Both the position numbers and the translations under genes were made by a program. The notes under the pieces are model-generated. The model made no database searches. It was not told where the DNA came from and worked only from the letters and a program-made list of their open reading frames with translations. DNA of 52,660 bases, taken from CAZVYN01 sp964631125. GTDB lineage: Bacteria > Eisenbacteria > RBG-16-71-46 > CAIMUX01. Each line of letters starts with the position of its first letter. Position 1 is the first letter of the stretch. Of this stretch, positions 25,262 through 34,100 are shown one piece after another. The stretch is from the NCBI GenBank assembly GCA_964631125.1, contig CAZVYN010000021.1, forward strand, positions 1 through 52,660. The letters run 5' to 3'.

Positions 25262-27244
25262 ATGCAGCCCCTCCCCGGGACCGTCCGACCCGCGGCGCTT
25301 CGGCGGCGCGAGTTGGAGGACGCGATCGCGCGCTTGGATGAAGTCCAGGCGCGGACGACCGAGCGCGTCGATCTCCTGAACACACTCGCCTCGGAGATCC
25401 GCCACGACGACCCGCGGCGGACGATGGAGCTCGCCCGCTTGGCGCAGGCCGCCGCGACCGGCTCCGGGTACACGCGGGGCCAGGCCGAGGCACTGCGCCA
25501 TCAGGGGATCGCCGCCTATTACCTCGATCGCTACGACGAGGCGCTCGAACGGAGCTTCGAGGCGTTGCCGCTCTTCGCCCGATTGGGGGAGCCGATCGGC
25601 GAAGCGTCCTGCCATCACACGATCGGGCTCACCTATCGGGCGCTCGGCGAATACGCCAAGGCGCTCGACTACTACATGCGCGCGCTCGCCGTCCGTCAGC
25701 AGGTGGGAGATCGCGAGGGCGAGGCCGCGACGCTCAACAGCATCGGACTGTTGCATCACTATCTCGGAGATCATCACAGCGCGCTCGAGTGCCACGAGAA
25801 GAGTCTGGCCATGCGCGAGGCGATCGGAGATCTCCAGGGGATCAGCCACTCGCTGAACAATCTCGGCGGCGCGCAATCCGAGCTCGGCCATCACGAACGC
25901 GCGCGAAACTTCTATCTGCGAGCGCTCGAGTCGACGCGCAGCAATCAGGATCGCCGGACCGAGTCGATCACGTTGAACAACCTGGGCGAGTCGTACTTCG
26001 TCGCCGGAGAGTATGCCCGGGCGCGTGAGCAGTTGGAGGCGAGCCTCTCGTTGAAGCGCGAGCAGGGGAACGCCAAGGGGCAAGTCGAGACGCTGATCCT
26101 GTTGGGCAAGGTCCTGACCGCATGCGATGAGATGGAAGGCGCCGAGGAGCGACTGCGCGAGGCGCTGACGGTTGCGCGCGAGATCAAGGCGCAGCCCGAG
26201 GTCAGCCGCGCCCACGGCGCGCTCGCGGTCCTCTTCGAGCGCACCGGACGGCTGGCCGAGGCGCTGACGCATCTGACCGAGTCGCACCGCGTCGAGCGTG
26301 AAGTGTTCGATCGTGAGAACGAGGCGCAGACGCGGCTCCTGCGGATCGGCTTCGAGGTCGAACAGAGCCGTCGCGACGCAGATCTCTACAAGAAGCAAGC
26401 GACCGCGTTGTCCTCCGCCAACGGCGCGCTGGCCGAGGCGCTGGCCGAAGCCGAACGTCAGCGCGCGAAGGCCGAAGAGGCCGACCAGATGCGAACCGAG
26501 CTGCTCAGCATCGCCGTGCACGACCTGAAGAACCCGATCCAGTCGATCCTCGGCATGGCCGAGCTGATCTGGGTCGAACACACCGAGGAACCGACCGGCG
26601 AACACGCGCGGATCGTGCTGCAGTCCTCGCGCAGGATGCTCCGCTCGATCGATGAGTTCCTCCAGATGGCGCAGGCCGAGTCGGGGCGGCTCGACCTGAC
26701 GATGGAGCTGTTCGATTTCGGCGACGTCGTGCGTTCCGCCGTGCGCGCGAATGAACCTCAGGCGCGCAACAAGGAGCAGACACTCCTGGTCGAGGTATCC
26801 GGCGTGTGTCGCGTCGAAGGCGACGCCGACCGGTTGCGCGATGTCGTGGACAACCTGCTCAGCAACGCGATCAAGTACTCACCCGCGGGGAAACGGATCT
26901 GGGTGGTGGTGGCGCGGGGTGCGGCGCGGGGTGCGGCGTCGAGCGAGGCGTCAGACGGGGCGCACCACAATGCGCCGCACGCCACGTCGCGCGAGAGTCG
27001 GCGTGACGTCGTCCGCCTCACCGTTCGCGACGAGGGTCCCGGTCTCCGCGATGACGACCGCGCTCGCATCTTCGGCAAGTTCCAACGTCTCTCCGCGCGC
27101 CCGACGGCGGGTGAAGCGTCTTCCGGGCTAGGTCTCGCCATTGTGAAGCAGCTCGTCGAGCTGCAAGGCGGGACGGTCGCGGCGAAGAGCGACGGGCCGG
27201 GTACGGGAACGACGTTCATCGTCGAGCTGCCGGCGAGCGAGTGA
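25262..27244 (+). CDS. TPR-containing cytosolic histidine kinase
   Basis: 660 aa. Residues about 75-345 are six to seven TPR units (QGIAAYYLDRYDEALERSFEAL; TLNNLGESYFVAGEYARAREQL). A coiled coil (about 370-410) leads to the H-box SIAVHDLKNPIQSIL with His420. The ATPase domain has the N-box VVDNLLSNAIKYSP, G1 VRDEGPGL, F-box IFGKFQRL and G2 SSGLGLAIVKQL. No membrane helix or signal peptide, so the sensor is intracellular and probably reads a protein partner through the TPRs. Residues 552-580 (Ala/Gly/Ser/His-rich) are a low-complexity insertion inside the ATP-binding domain. No response regulator gene is adjacent; a regulator lies 24 kb away at 50382. A 28-bp palindrome follows the stop. Confidence 0.9.
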   Translation: MQPLPGTVRPAALRRRELEDAIARLDEVQARTTERVDLLNTLASEIRHDDPRRTMELARLAQAAATGSGYTRGQAEALRHQGIAAYYLDRYDEALERSFEALPLFARLGEPIGEASCHHTIGLTYRALGEYAKALDYYMRALAVRQQVGDREGEAATLNSIGLLHHYLGDHHSALECHEKSLAMREAIGDLQGISHSLNNLGGAQSELGHHERARNFYLRALESTRSNQDRRTESITLNNLGESYFVAGEYARAREQLEASLSLKREQGNAKGQVETLILLGKVLTACDEMEGAEERLREALTVAREIKAQPEVSRAHGALAVLFERTGRLAEALTHLTESHRVEREVFDRENEAQTRLLRIGFEVEQSRRDADLYKKQATALSSANGALAEALAEAERQRAKAEEADQMRTELLSIAVHDLKNPIQSILGMAELIWVEHTEEPTGEHARIVLQSSRRMLRSIDEFLQMAQAESGRLDLTMELFDFGDVVRSAVRANEPQARNKEQTLLVEVSGVCRVEGDADRLRDVVDNLLSNAIKYSPAGKRIWVVVARGAARGAASSEASDGAHHNAPHATSRESRRDVVRLTVRDEGPGLRDDDRARIFGKFQRLSARPTAGEASSGLGLAIVKQLVELQGGTVAAKSDGPGTGTTFIVELPASE

Positions 27245-27270
27245 GGCGGGCGCCGGCGCGGTCGCGGGCG

Positions 27271-27298
27271 CGTCAACTCGGTCCGGACCGAGTTGACG
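27271..27298. terminator. 28-bp perfect palindrome between convergent genes (repeat family B, copy 1)
   Basis: Fourteen-base arms starting CGTCAACTCGGTCC mirror exactly, with no loop. It lies 27 bp past the histidine kinase stop and 5 bp past the stop of the convergent TolB-like gene. The core ACTCGGTCCGGACCGAGT recurs at 29883. It could serve as a bidirectional transcription end signal, but there is no U tract. Confidence 0.75.
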
Positions 27299-27302
27299 GG
27301 AG

Positions 27303-27974
27303 TCACTCGAGCTCGAGCACCCAGATGTCCGAGCCTCCGTTCTGAATTCGTGCGAAAGCGATCTGCGAGCCGTCCGGCGACCACGCGAGGTCGAAGGCCC
27401 CGAGTTCATCGAATGTGACCTGTGTCAGGTCCTTTCCCGTCGGCGACATCGTCCAGATCTCGAACGCACCCGTGCGGTCGGACGCGAACGCGATGCGGTC
27501 GCCTTCCGGGGACCATGTCGGTGAAGTGTCGAATCCGGGGTCGTTCGTCAGTTGCACGAGTTCGCCGGTGTCGACGGTCAGGACCCAGACCTCCCCGTTG
27601 CCCGTCCGTCGTGAACTGAAGGCGAGTCGAGCGCCGTCCGGTGACCAACGAGGATTCCCGAGACCCGAATCGGGGTCTGTCAGCAACGCGGTGATCGAAT
27701 CCCCGTCGACCGAGACCATGTAGAGATCGAAGTCGAAGTCGGGCGGCGGGGTCGTGTAGGCGACGTACGCGATCCGTGTTCCGTCGGGAGACCACGAGCA
27801 GTCCTGCAGATTCCGCTCCGGTGCGTGGCGGATGAGTCGGGTGGGGACGGAACCCGCGGCCGAACGCACGGTCCAGAGTTCGCGCAGGTTGTCGGAGACT
27901 GGTTCCGCGACGAACACGATGCGATCTCCGCCCGGCGACCAGGAGGCTGAGTACTCCCTGCCCGCGTGGTTCAC
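27303..27974 (-). CDS. TolB-like beta-propeller protein, 5' end missing
   Basis: The longest frame with a start (GTG at 27974) gives 223 aa with repeated blades WSPGGDRIVFV, WSPDGTRIAYV, WSPDGARLAFSS, WSPEGDRIAFASD and WSPDGSQIAFA: a PD40/TolB-type propeller. The same frame stays open upstream to 28190 and encodes one more clear blade (EPSWSPDGTTLAFVATWVDL) plus about 30 residues, then meets TGA at 28191-28193. No start codon or signal peptide lies in that extension. An 11-bp tandem repeat (28196-28239) and a 9-bp one lie immediately upstream. The gene has therefore probably lost its start and signal sequence; the intact form would be an exported propeller. Confidence 0.72.
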   Translation of the reverse strand: MNHAGREYSASWSPGGDRIVFVAEPVSDNLRELWTVRSAAGSVPTRLIRHAPERNLQDCSWSPDGTRIAYVAYTTPPPDFDFDLYMVSVDGDSITALLTDPDSGLGNPRWSPDGARLAFSSRRTGNGEVWVLTVDTGELVQLTNDPGFDTSPTWSPEGDRIAFASDRTGAFEIWTMSPTGKDLTQVTFDELGAFDLAWSPDGSQIAFARIQNGGSDIWVLELE

Positions 27975-28195
27975 GAGACGAGTGGGGTCCCCGCCGGCCG
28001 ACGGGGCGAGGTAGACGTGGTTGAGGTCGACCCAGGTCGCGACGAACGCCAGGGTCGTCCCATCCGGTGACCAAGATGGCTCGTTCGCTCGGCCCGACGC
28101 GGGGCCGGCGGTGATGCGCCGGAGGGCCGCGTCGCGACCCGCGAGCGGTGAGAGGAGAGCCGCGACCCCCGAGCCCCCTCCCGCCAGGATTCAGA

Positions 28196-28239
28196 TCGAA
28201 CGCGCATCGAACGCGCATCGAACGCGCATCGAACGCGCA
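28196..28239. repeat. 11-bp tandem repeat, four units
   Basis: Four perfect copies of TCGAACGCGCA. The unit is not a multiple of three, so gain or loss of a unit shifts the reading frame. It sits right where the TolB-like frame is lost. Confidence 0.9.
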
Positions 28240-28367
28240 GGACAACTTCGACCCGACTTGGTCAGTGAGCGAAGAAGCGACTCGCCGCGCGGCAAGTCGC
28301 GCCAGTTTTCGCACGTCCGAAAGTCGCTGCGCGGGATCGGCGAAGTCATTGTCGCGGCAGCCTCGCG

Positions 28368-28439
28368 TCGCGCCCGTCGCACCTGTCGCACCTGTCGCAC
28401 CTGTCGCACCTGTCGCAAGCGTCGCACCTGTCGCGAAAT
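28368..28439. repeat. 9-bp tandem repeat, eight units
   Basis: Eight units of GTCGCACCT or close variants (five exact). Upstream of the TolB-like fragment on the minus strand it would encode a (Thr-Gly-Ala) run, suggesting it could once have been in frame with a coding region. Not a CRISPR: there are no spacers. Confidence 0.9.
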
Positions 28440-28653
28440 ACTCGCCACGGCAAGAAATCACATTCAACGCTTGACACGTTCTCGTGATCGCCGAGTTCGA
28501 TAGAGACGAACCAAGCGCAGAATCCATCCGCAAAGCGCCTGCGGCTGTCCTCTGCGTAAAATCACAGCCGCTTCGCTCGGATTCTTGAAGATGCTCTCTC
28601 GATCGAACAGGCGGCGCCGGTCGCTGCGCCAGTTTCACGTGTTATAAACAAGT

Positions 28654-29997
28654 ATGAACAATACATATACTATCGATCTGTCCAGCAGGTTCGCCTCCGC
28701 CGGTCGGCTCTCGGACGATGCACTCCTCGCACGGGTGACACAGTTGGCGGGCAACGAAGCAGAAGTCACCGCCGAGCTCGTCGCACATCTAGCCGAGTTG
28801 GATCTCCGAAGGCTCTATCTCGCGCGCGGCTGTTCCTCGCTCTTCGCCTACTGCACCGAAGTCTTGCACCTCTCGGGACACGCAGCCTACGCGCGGATCG
28901 AGGCGGCGCGCGCCGCCCGACGGTTTCCCCGGATCTTGGAGGACCTCGGGAGTGGGGCGCTCCACCTCACGGCGGTCTGTCTCCTTGCGCCGGTGCTCGA
29001 CGAGTCGAACCACACTCGGCTGCTCGGGGCCGCTCGCCACTGTTCGAAGCGGAGGGTCGAGGAGCTCGTCGCAGCGGAGCGGCCGCGTCCGGATGCGCGG
29101 TCCACGGTGCGGAAGCTGCCAGTGCGGAAGTCGCCTGGCGGAACCACTGCGGCGCGACCGGCTGTCGAGACTTCCGGCCAGGGGGACGGCGGCCGGCCCG
29201 GTCGGCTGTTCGACAACAGCGACTCATCGCCGTCGCAGCAGCGGCCCGCGTGCGATCGCGCGACGATCTTCCCTACCGCCCCGGATCGGTACCGTGTGCA
29301 GTTCACGGCCGACGCCGAGATGCACAGTCGGCTCGTCCGGGCCCGCGATCTCCTGCGGCATCGCGTCCCGGACGGAGACGTCGCCCGGGTTCTCGACGCA
29401 GCCCTGCTCGCGCTCATCGAGAAACTCGAGCGAAGGAAGCTGGGGTTGTCGAAGCGGGCCCGGAGCGAACGACCCGCGGAGTCCACCGGCCGGAGGTGCG
29501 CCGCTGGGGCCCCCCGCGCCTCTGTCGGAGCGTCCCGGTATCTGACGGCCGATGCGCGCCGAGAGGTGTGGCGCCGAGACCGGGGCCAGTGCGCATTCAT
29601 CTCGTCCGACGGCCGTCGCTGCTCGGCTCACGGATTCCTCGAGTTCCATCACGTCGAGCCATTCGCATGCGGGGGCCCCAACGTCGCATCGAACCTGTCG
29701 CTTCGGTGTCGCGCGCATAACGGCTATGAGGCCGAACGCAGTTCGCTTGGACCGTGGTTGGTTCGGGAGACTGTCGGGCAGGATCGACGCGACACGCGAC
29801 ACGCGACACGCGACACGCGACACGCGACACGCGGTGCCGGCCCGACACGCCGAGCGGGCTGGGCGGACCTCCCGCGCTCGCAACTCGGTCCGGACCGAGT
29901 CCGCGGCCGAGTCCGCGGCCGAGTCACTCCTGCGCTTCGACCTGCACGCGCCAACCCGGCGCTACGGAGTACACATCGCGAAAACTGCCGAGGTTGA
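28654..29997 (+). CDS. HNH endonuclease-domain protein, copy 2, with run-on C-terminus
   Basis: 447 aa as read. It shares the layout of the 5062 gene: AELVAHLAELDLRRLYLARGC, SSLFAYCTEVLHLSGHAAYARIEAARAARRFP, DLLRHRVPDGDVARVLDAALL, and the HNH domain RREVWRRDRGQC, FLEFHHVEPFACGG, LRCRAHNGYEAERSSLG. Copy 1 stops within ten residues of that point; copy 2 instead runs on about 85 residues through a 7-bp tandem repeat (read as DTRHATR twice), through a family-B palindrome and 74 bp into the convergent SAM hydrolase gene. The tail is Arg-rich and unlike protein, so the original stop has probably been lost. The AT-rich start again begins ATGAACAAT. Confidence 0.83.
   Translation: MNNTYTIDLSSRFASAGRLSDDALLARVTQLAGNEAEVTAELVAHLAELDLRRLYLARGCSSLFAYCTEVLHLSGHAAYARIEAARAARRFPRILEDLGSGALHLTAVCLLAPVLDESNHTRLLGAARHCSKRRVEELVAAERPRPDARSTVRKLPVRKSPGGTTAARPAVETSGQGDGGRPGRLFDNSDSSPSQQRPACDRATIFPTAPDRYRVQFTADAEMHSRLVRARDLLRHRVPDGDVARVLDAALLALIEKLERRKLGLSKRARSERPAESTGRRCAAGAPRASVGASRYLTADARREVWRRDRGQCAFISSDGRRCSAHGFLEFHHVEPFACGGPNVASNLSLRCRAHNGYEAERSSLGPWLVRETVGQDRRDTRHATRDTRHATRGAGPTRRAGWADLPRSQLGPDRVRGRVRGRVTPALRPARANPALRSTHRENCRG
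29791..29832. repeat. 7-bp tandem repeat, six units
   Basis: Six perfect copies of GACACGC just after the HNH domain of copy 2. Three units equal seven codons, so it reads as a repeated DTRHATR heptapeptide. Confidence 0.9.
29883..29900. repeat. Palindromic repeat family B, copy 2
   Basis: Perfect 18-bp palindrome ACTCGGTCCGGACCGAGT, identical to the core of 27271-27298 and 23 bp past the stop of the minus-strand SAM hydrolase gene. It is followed by two direct CGAGTCCGCGGC copies. Confidence 0.8.
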
Positions 29998-30934
29998 TCG
30001 CGAAGCCGAGTGTACCGGCGCTCGCGATGTAGGCGAGCGGGCTTCCTTCGGCGACGTTGCCAAAGGTGATCACGAGCGGGAGACGGAGGCGCACCGGCGA
30101 GGCTGCGCGATCGGCAGGATCGGCGCGATCGGCGCGATCGGCACGATCGGCGGAATCGCCGCCGCTGGCGGGCGTGATCACCACCTCGAGCCCACTCCCG
30201 CGCTCGATGCCGATCGCCGCGAGTTCCTTTTGGCCGATATTCGTCCACACGTTGCCATACGGCTCGTCGATGCGCAGGACGACCCCAACAGCCGTGTGAC
30301 GCGCGACGTCGATCGTCGGCTCGGGAACATCCAGTCGTACGAGTGAGTCCGGGGGAAACGAGCGACCGACGCGCGAGAGATCGCCGCTCGACATCGCGAG
30401 GAGCGCGCCTGCGGGGCCGAAGAGATCGCGACCGTCGAATGTTCCAGGCGCCCAACGTGGGTTCACGCGGAGAGGTTCGAGGCGAACGACGGAGTCCAAC
30501 CCTTGTCTTCGGATCACCTCGGTGAAGAGGCCGTTGTTGGGACCGACGTAGTACTGACCGGTGCGAGTCCGCACGGCGATCGGCGCACGCGGCGTGCCGA
30601 CCCCCGGGTCGATGACGGCGACATGGACAGTTCCTGCCGGAAAGATTTCGGTTCCGGCAAGGGTGAGCGCGCCCAAGAGGACATCGAACGAATCGACCGC
30701 GTGACAGAGGTCGACAACCTCGATGTCGGAATCGATCGCGAGCACAGCGCCGTGGACCAGCCCGACCGCCTCGTTCGTGAGGCCGAAGTCGGTGGTGAGA
30801 GTCACGATCTGTCGTCCGAGCGCCGCTGGCGCGAGGACCATCTGCCCCACGACCACCATCGCAACCGTCTCTAGAACCCGTTTTCCCCCCGAACCCCGGA
30901 CTCTCTCCCGCCAACCGCCGAACAATTTCGACAC
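29924..30934 (-). CDS. SAM hydroxide adenosyltransferase (SAM hydrolase, DUF62), exported
   Basis: 336 aa from the GTG at 30934, preceded by GGAGGG; the frame is open to 31102, but that part has no signal or domain. A hydrophobic stretch (VAMVVVGQMVLAPAALG) is a signal peptide or anchor. The domain is clear: IVTLTTDFGLTNEAVGLVHG, VVDLCHAVDSFDVLLGALTL, VHVAVIDPGVGTPRAPIAV and YVGPNNGLFTEV, all signatures of the SAM-cleaving fluorinase/chlorinase/hydrolase family. The usual enzyme is cytoplasmic, so the leader is unusual. A 9-bp tandem repeat inserts ADRADRADRADPADRA between strands of the C-terminal domain. Confidence 0.88.
   Translation of the reverse strand: MSKLFGGWRERVRGSGGKRVLETVAMVVVGQMVLAPAALGRQIVTLTTDFGLTNEAVGLVHGAVLAIDSDIEVVDLCHAVDSFDVLLGALTLAGTEIFPAGTVHVAVIDPGVGTPRAPIAVRTRTGQYYVGPNNGLFTEVIRRQGLDSVVRLEPLRVNPRWAPGTFDGRDLFGPAGALLAMSSGDLSRVGRSFPPDSLVRLDVPEPTIDVARHTAVGVVLRIDEPYGNVWTNIGQKELAAIGIERGSGLEVVITPASGGDSADRADRADRADPADRAASPVRLRLPLVITFGNVAEGSPLAYIASAGTLGFAINLGSFRDVYSVAPGWRVQVEAQE
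30105..30158 (-). repeat. 9-bp in-frame tandem repeat in the SAM hydrolase gene
   Basis: Six units of GCGCGATCG or close variants, adding an Ala-Asp-Arg run to the C-terminal barrel. Unit length is a multiple of three, so copy-number change keeps the frame. Confidence 0.88.
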
Positions 30935-31158
30935 GTCACCCTCCGACACGCGGAGACCGAAGATATGCGCCTCGAGATTCGCGCTGGTTGAGTCATCCCT
31001 GAACCTGCGGCACAATACCCGACCGCTGTCCCTCGGACCGATTTCCGTGCAAGCAACTGCGGCGGCGGCGGCGGCGATGGTTGCAACGACGGTGATTGTC
31101 ACGGTGAGAGCGACCGCGCGAGCGAGCGTGACGAATCCATTGAACGCAAGGGGGATCG

Positions 31159-34100
31159 ATGTCGGGAGCCGAGAATAGTGGACAGTTCGAGGGAGGCCTC
31201 GAACGACTCGTCTGTCGTCGCCTCCACACGCATGAGCAAGCCCGCGCCGGCGCCGGCAAGTGGACCCTCCAAGAAGAAGATCCGAAGTACGCGCCCGATC
31301 GCACCTGCGACATCGAGCACCTGAAGCTCGAGGTCGAGGTCGATCTCCCCGCGAAGCGCGTCGAAGCCACCGCGACGCTGACCCTCCGCGCGGTCTTCGG
31401 TCCGTTCGAGTCGATCACCCTGGACGCGATCGACTTCGTCATCCATGAAGTGCGCGACGGGAGCGGACGCGCGCTCGTCTACAGCTACCTCGACCGTCAG
31501 CTCACGGTCCGTTTCGACGAAGCCGTGACCGATACGATCGACGTGGCCATCGTCTATCGAGTCGAGGATCCCTCTGGCGGGCTCTACTTCTACGGGCCGA
31601 ATCCCTCCGAGCCGGAGGTCGAGTGGCAGATGTGGAGCCAAGGCGAAGATGAAGAGGCGCGGCACTGGATTCCGTGTCATGACGCGCCGCACGAGCGGAT
31701 GACGACGGAGATGATCGTGACCGTCGCGGACAAGTACACTGCGATCTCGAACGGCGCGCTCCTCGACGGGACCGACTCGAAGAAGGACTCGAAGAAGGAC
31801 GCGAAGCTGAAGGGGACGAAGACCTGGCGGTTCAAGGAGAGCACGCCCTATCCGTCCTACCTCATCACGCTGGTGGTCGGAGTCTTCGTGGAGCTCGAAG
31901 ACACGTGGCGCGACGTGCCGGTCCCGTCGTTCGTCGAGCCGGGACGCGAAGAAGAGGGGCGCCGCGCCTTCGGTCGCACGCCCGAGATGATGGAGTTCTT
32001 CTCCAAGGCGCTCGACTGTCCCTATCCCTACGAGAAGTACGCGCAGGTCGCGGTTCGCCACTTCACGTTCGGCGGGATGGAGAATCTCTCGGCCACCACG
32101 CAGACCGAGAACACGTTGCACGACGCGCGCGCGTCGCTCGACTCCGACAGTGAGGATCTGGTCTCGCACGAGCTCGCGCACCAGTGGTTCGGCGACCTGC
32201 TCACCTGCGAAAACTGGGCGCACGCCTGGCTGAACGAAGGGTTCGCGACCTACAGCGAGGCGCTCTGGAAGGAGCACAGCGCGGGGCCGGACGAGTTCGC
32301 CTACAAGCTGGTTCAAGACGTCGATGAGTACATGCTGGATCCGTACCGCCGCGCCATCGTCTCGCGGCGCTATGCGCACCCCTTCCAGCTCTTCGACGGG
32401 CATCTCTATCCCAAGGGGGGATGGGTGCTGCACATGCTGCGCCGGTCGGTGGGCGACGAGGCGTTCTGGCGCGCGCTTCGCGCCTACGTCCAGCGGCACA
32501 AGGTCGGTTCGGTCGAGACGATCGACCTGATCCGCTGCTTCGAACAGACGACGGGGAAGAGCCTGCAGGGATTCTTCGACCAGTGGATCTACGCCCCCGG
32601 TCATCCCGACCTCGAGGGTTCGCTCTCCTTCGACGACGACACGTCGCTCGTGCAGGTCACGCTCAAGCAGACGCAGAAGCGGGATGGCGGCGCGCCGATC
32701 TATCGCCTGCCGATCCGCGTCGAGGCGCGCATCGAAGATGCGAAGGCGCGCGGAGGATTCCAGATCATCGCGAAGAGGTTCGAGATGGACCAAGCGGCGC
32801 AGACGTTCTACCTCGCCGTTCCATCGAAGCCGACTTGGGTCGCGGTCGATCCCGAGGGCTCGATCTTGCGCACCGTCAAGATCACGCGCCCGTTGGAGTG
32901 GATGGACTCGGCGGTCGCCGGCGCGACGCGCGATGCGCGGGTTTTCGCCCGCGTGGACAACGTTCGGCAGCTCGGTGAGCAGGCCGGTCAGCGCGCGACC
33001 CAGGTGCTCTCGCGCGTCATGCGTGAGGATCCGTTCTGGGGCGTTCAGGCGGAGGCCGCCTCGGCGCTCGGGCGACTCCTGAGTCCGCTGGCGCTGGAGA
33101 TGCTGCTGCGCGACGGCCTGGCGCTCGTCCATCCGAAGGCGCGGCGCGCGGCGGTCTCGGCTCTCGCCGGCTTCAAGGATGAGCGCGCGACCCAGGCGCT
33201 GACGCAGATCGTCGAGAAGGGGGACGCCAGCTACTTCGTGGAGATGTCGGCCGCGGCCGCCCTCGGCCGCAGCGGGGGCGAGCGCGCGGCGGCGACGCTT
33301 CGGCCCGCGCTGAAACGCGCCATGGACCGACACGATTGGCACGACTTGGTCGCCCAAGGTTGCGCGATCGGACTGATGTCCGCGCGTTCGGAAGAAGCGC
33401 TCGTCGATGTGCTCGCGCTCGGTAAGGACGGCTCGCGCTACTGGGCGACGCGCCTCAACACGCTGCGCGCCGCCGCGGAGTTCGCCAGCGCGCGTCCGCA
33501 TCTGGCTCGCCGCGTCGTCGAGGAGCTCGCGCCGCTCTTGGAGGATCCGGAGCTGCTGCTCTCGACGCGACTGCCGTCGGCTTTCGCCATGATCGGTCAT
33601 GCGGCCGGGCTCGGGCCGCTGCGCCGCAAGGCCGAGACCACGCCCAACTCCCAGATGCGCGCCGCCTGCGAGATGGCGGCCGACGACTTGGCGGCGAAGT
33701 TGGCCAAGGGGGAAGAGACCGATCGCCTGCGCACGGAGTTCGAGAAGCTGAAGGAAGAGACGCGCGACATGAAGCAGCGTCTCGACAAGTTGACGGAGAA
33801 GGGCCCGGAGCGCGGGCCGAAGAGTTCCGAGTCGAAACCGAAAGAGCGGCCGTCGTTCGTGCCGCCGCCGCGCGACGAGTTCGAGGAGCGCCCGCGTCGT
33901 CGTCCGCCGACCGCGCGCTCTTCATTCCCCGACGACGAAGACGACGAAGTGATCGAGCGCCCGCGGCGCCCGCCGCCGCCTTTCGATCGCGGTCCGCGAC
34001 CGCCGCTGCGTTCGTCGCGACCCGATCGCGATCGTCTGGATCGGCCTGATCGCGGAGATCGCATGGATCGTCCGAGTCGTCCCGGCGCTCGGCCCGGTGG

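Larger units (their letters stand above)
28194..28653. other. Intergenic region with tandem repeats upstream of the second HNH gene
   Basis: Holds an 11-bp and a 9-bp tandem array and then ordinary spacer. A TTGACA at 28471-28476 could be a -35 element, but no good -10 follows at 16-18 bp. The last 30 bases before the HNH gene are AT-rich (CGTGTTATAAACAAGT). No gene seen. Confidence 0.5.

Noticed and set aside
28368..28439. Possible CRISPR array
   Set aside because: Units of 9 bp are directly adjacent with no spacers, and no cas genes are near.
27406..28638. 410-codon minus-strand open frame overlapping the TolB-like gene
   Set aside because: Arg/Gly-rich, reads the 9-bp repeat as (TGA)n and lies out of frame with the propeller blades.
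31099..33600. 833-codon minus-strand open frame opposite the M1 peptidase
   Set aside because: Shadow frame; Arg/Leu-rich without motifs, while the plus strand has a complete zinc peptidase.
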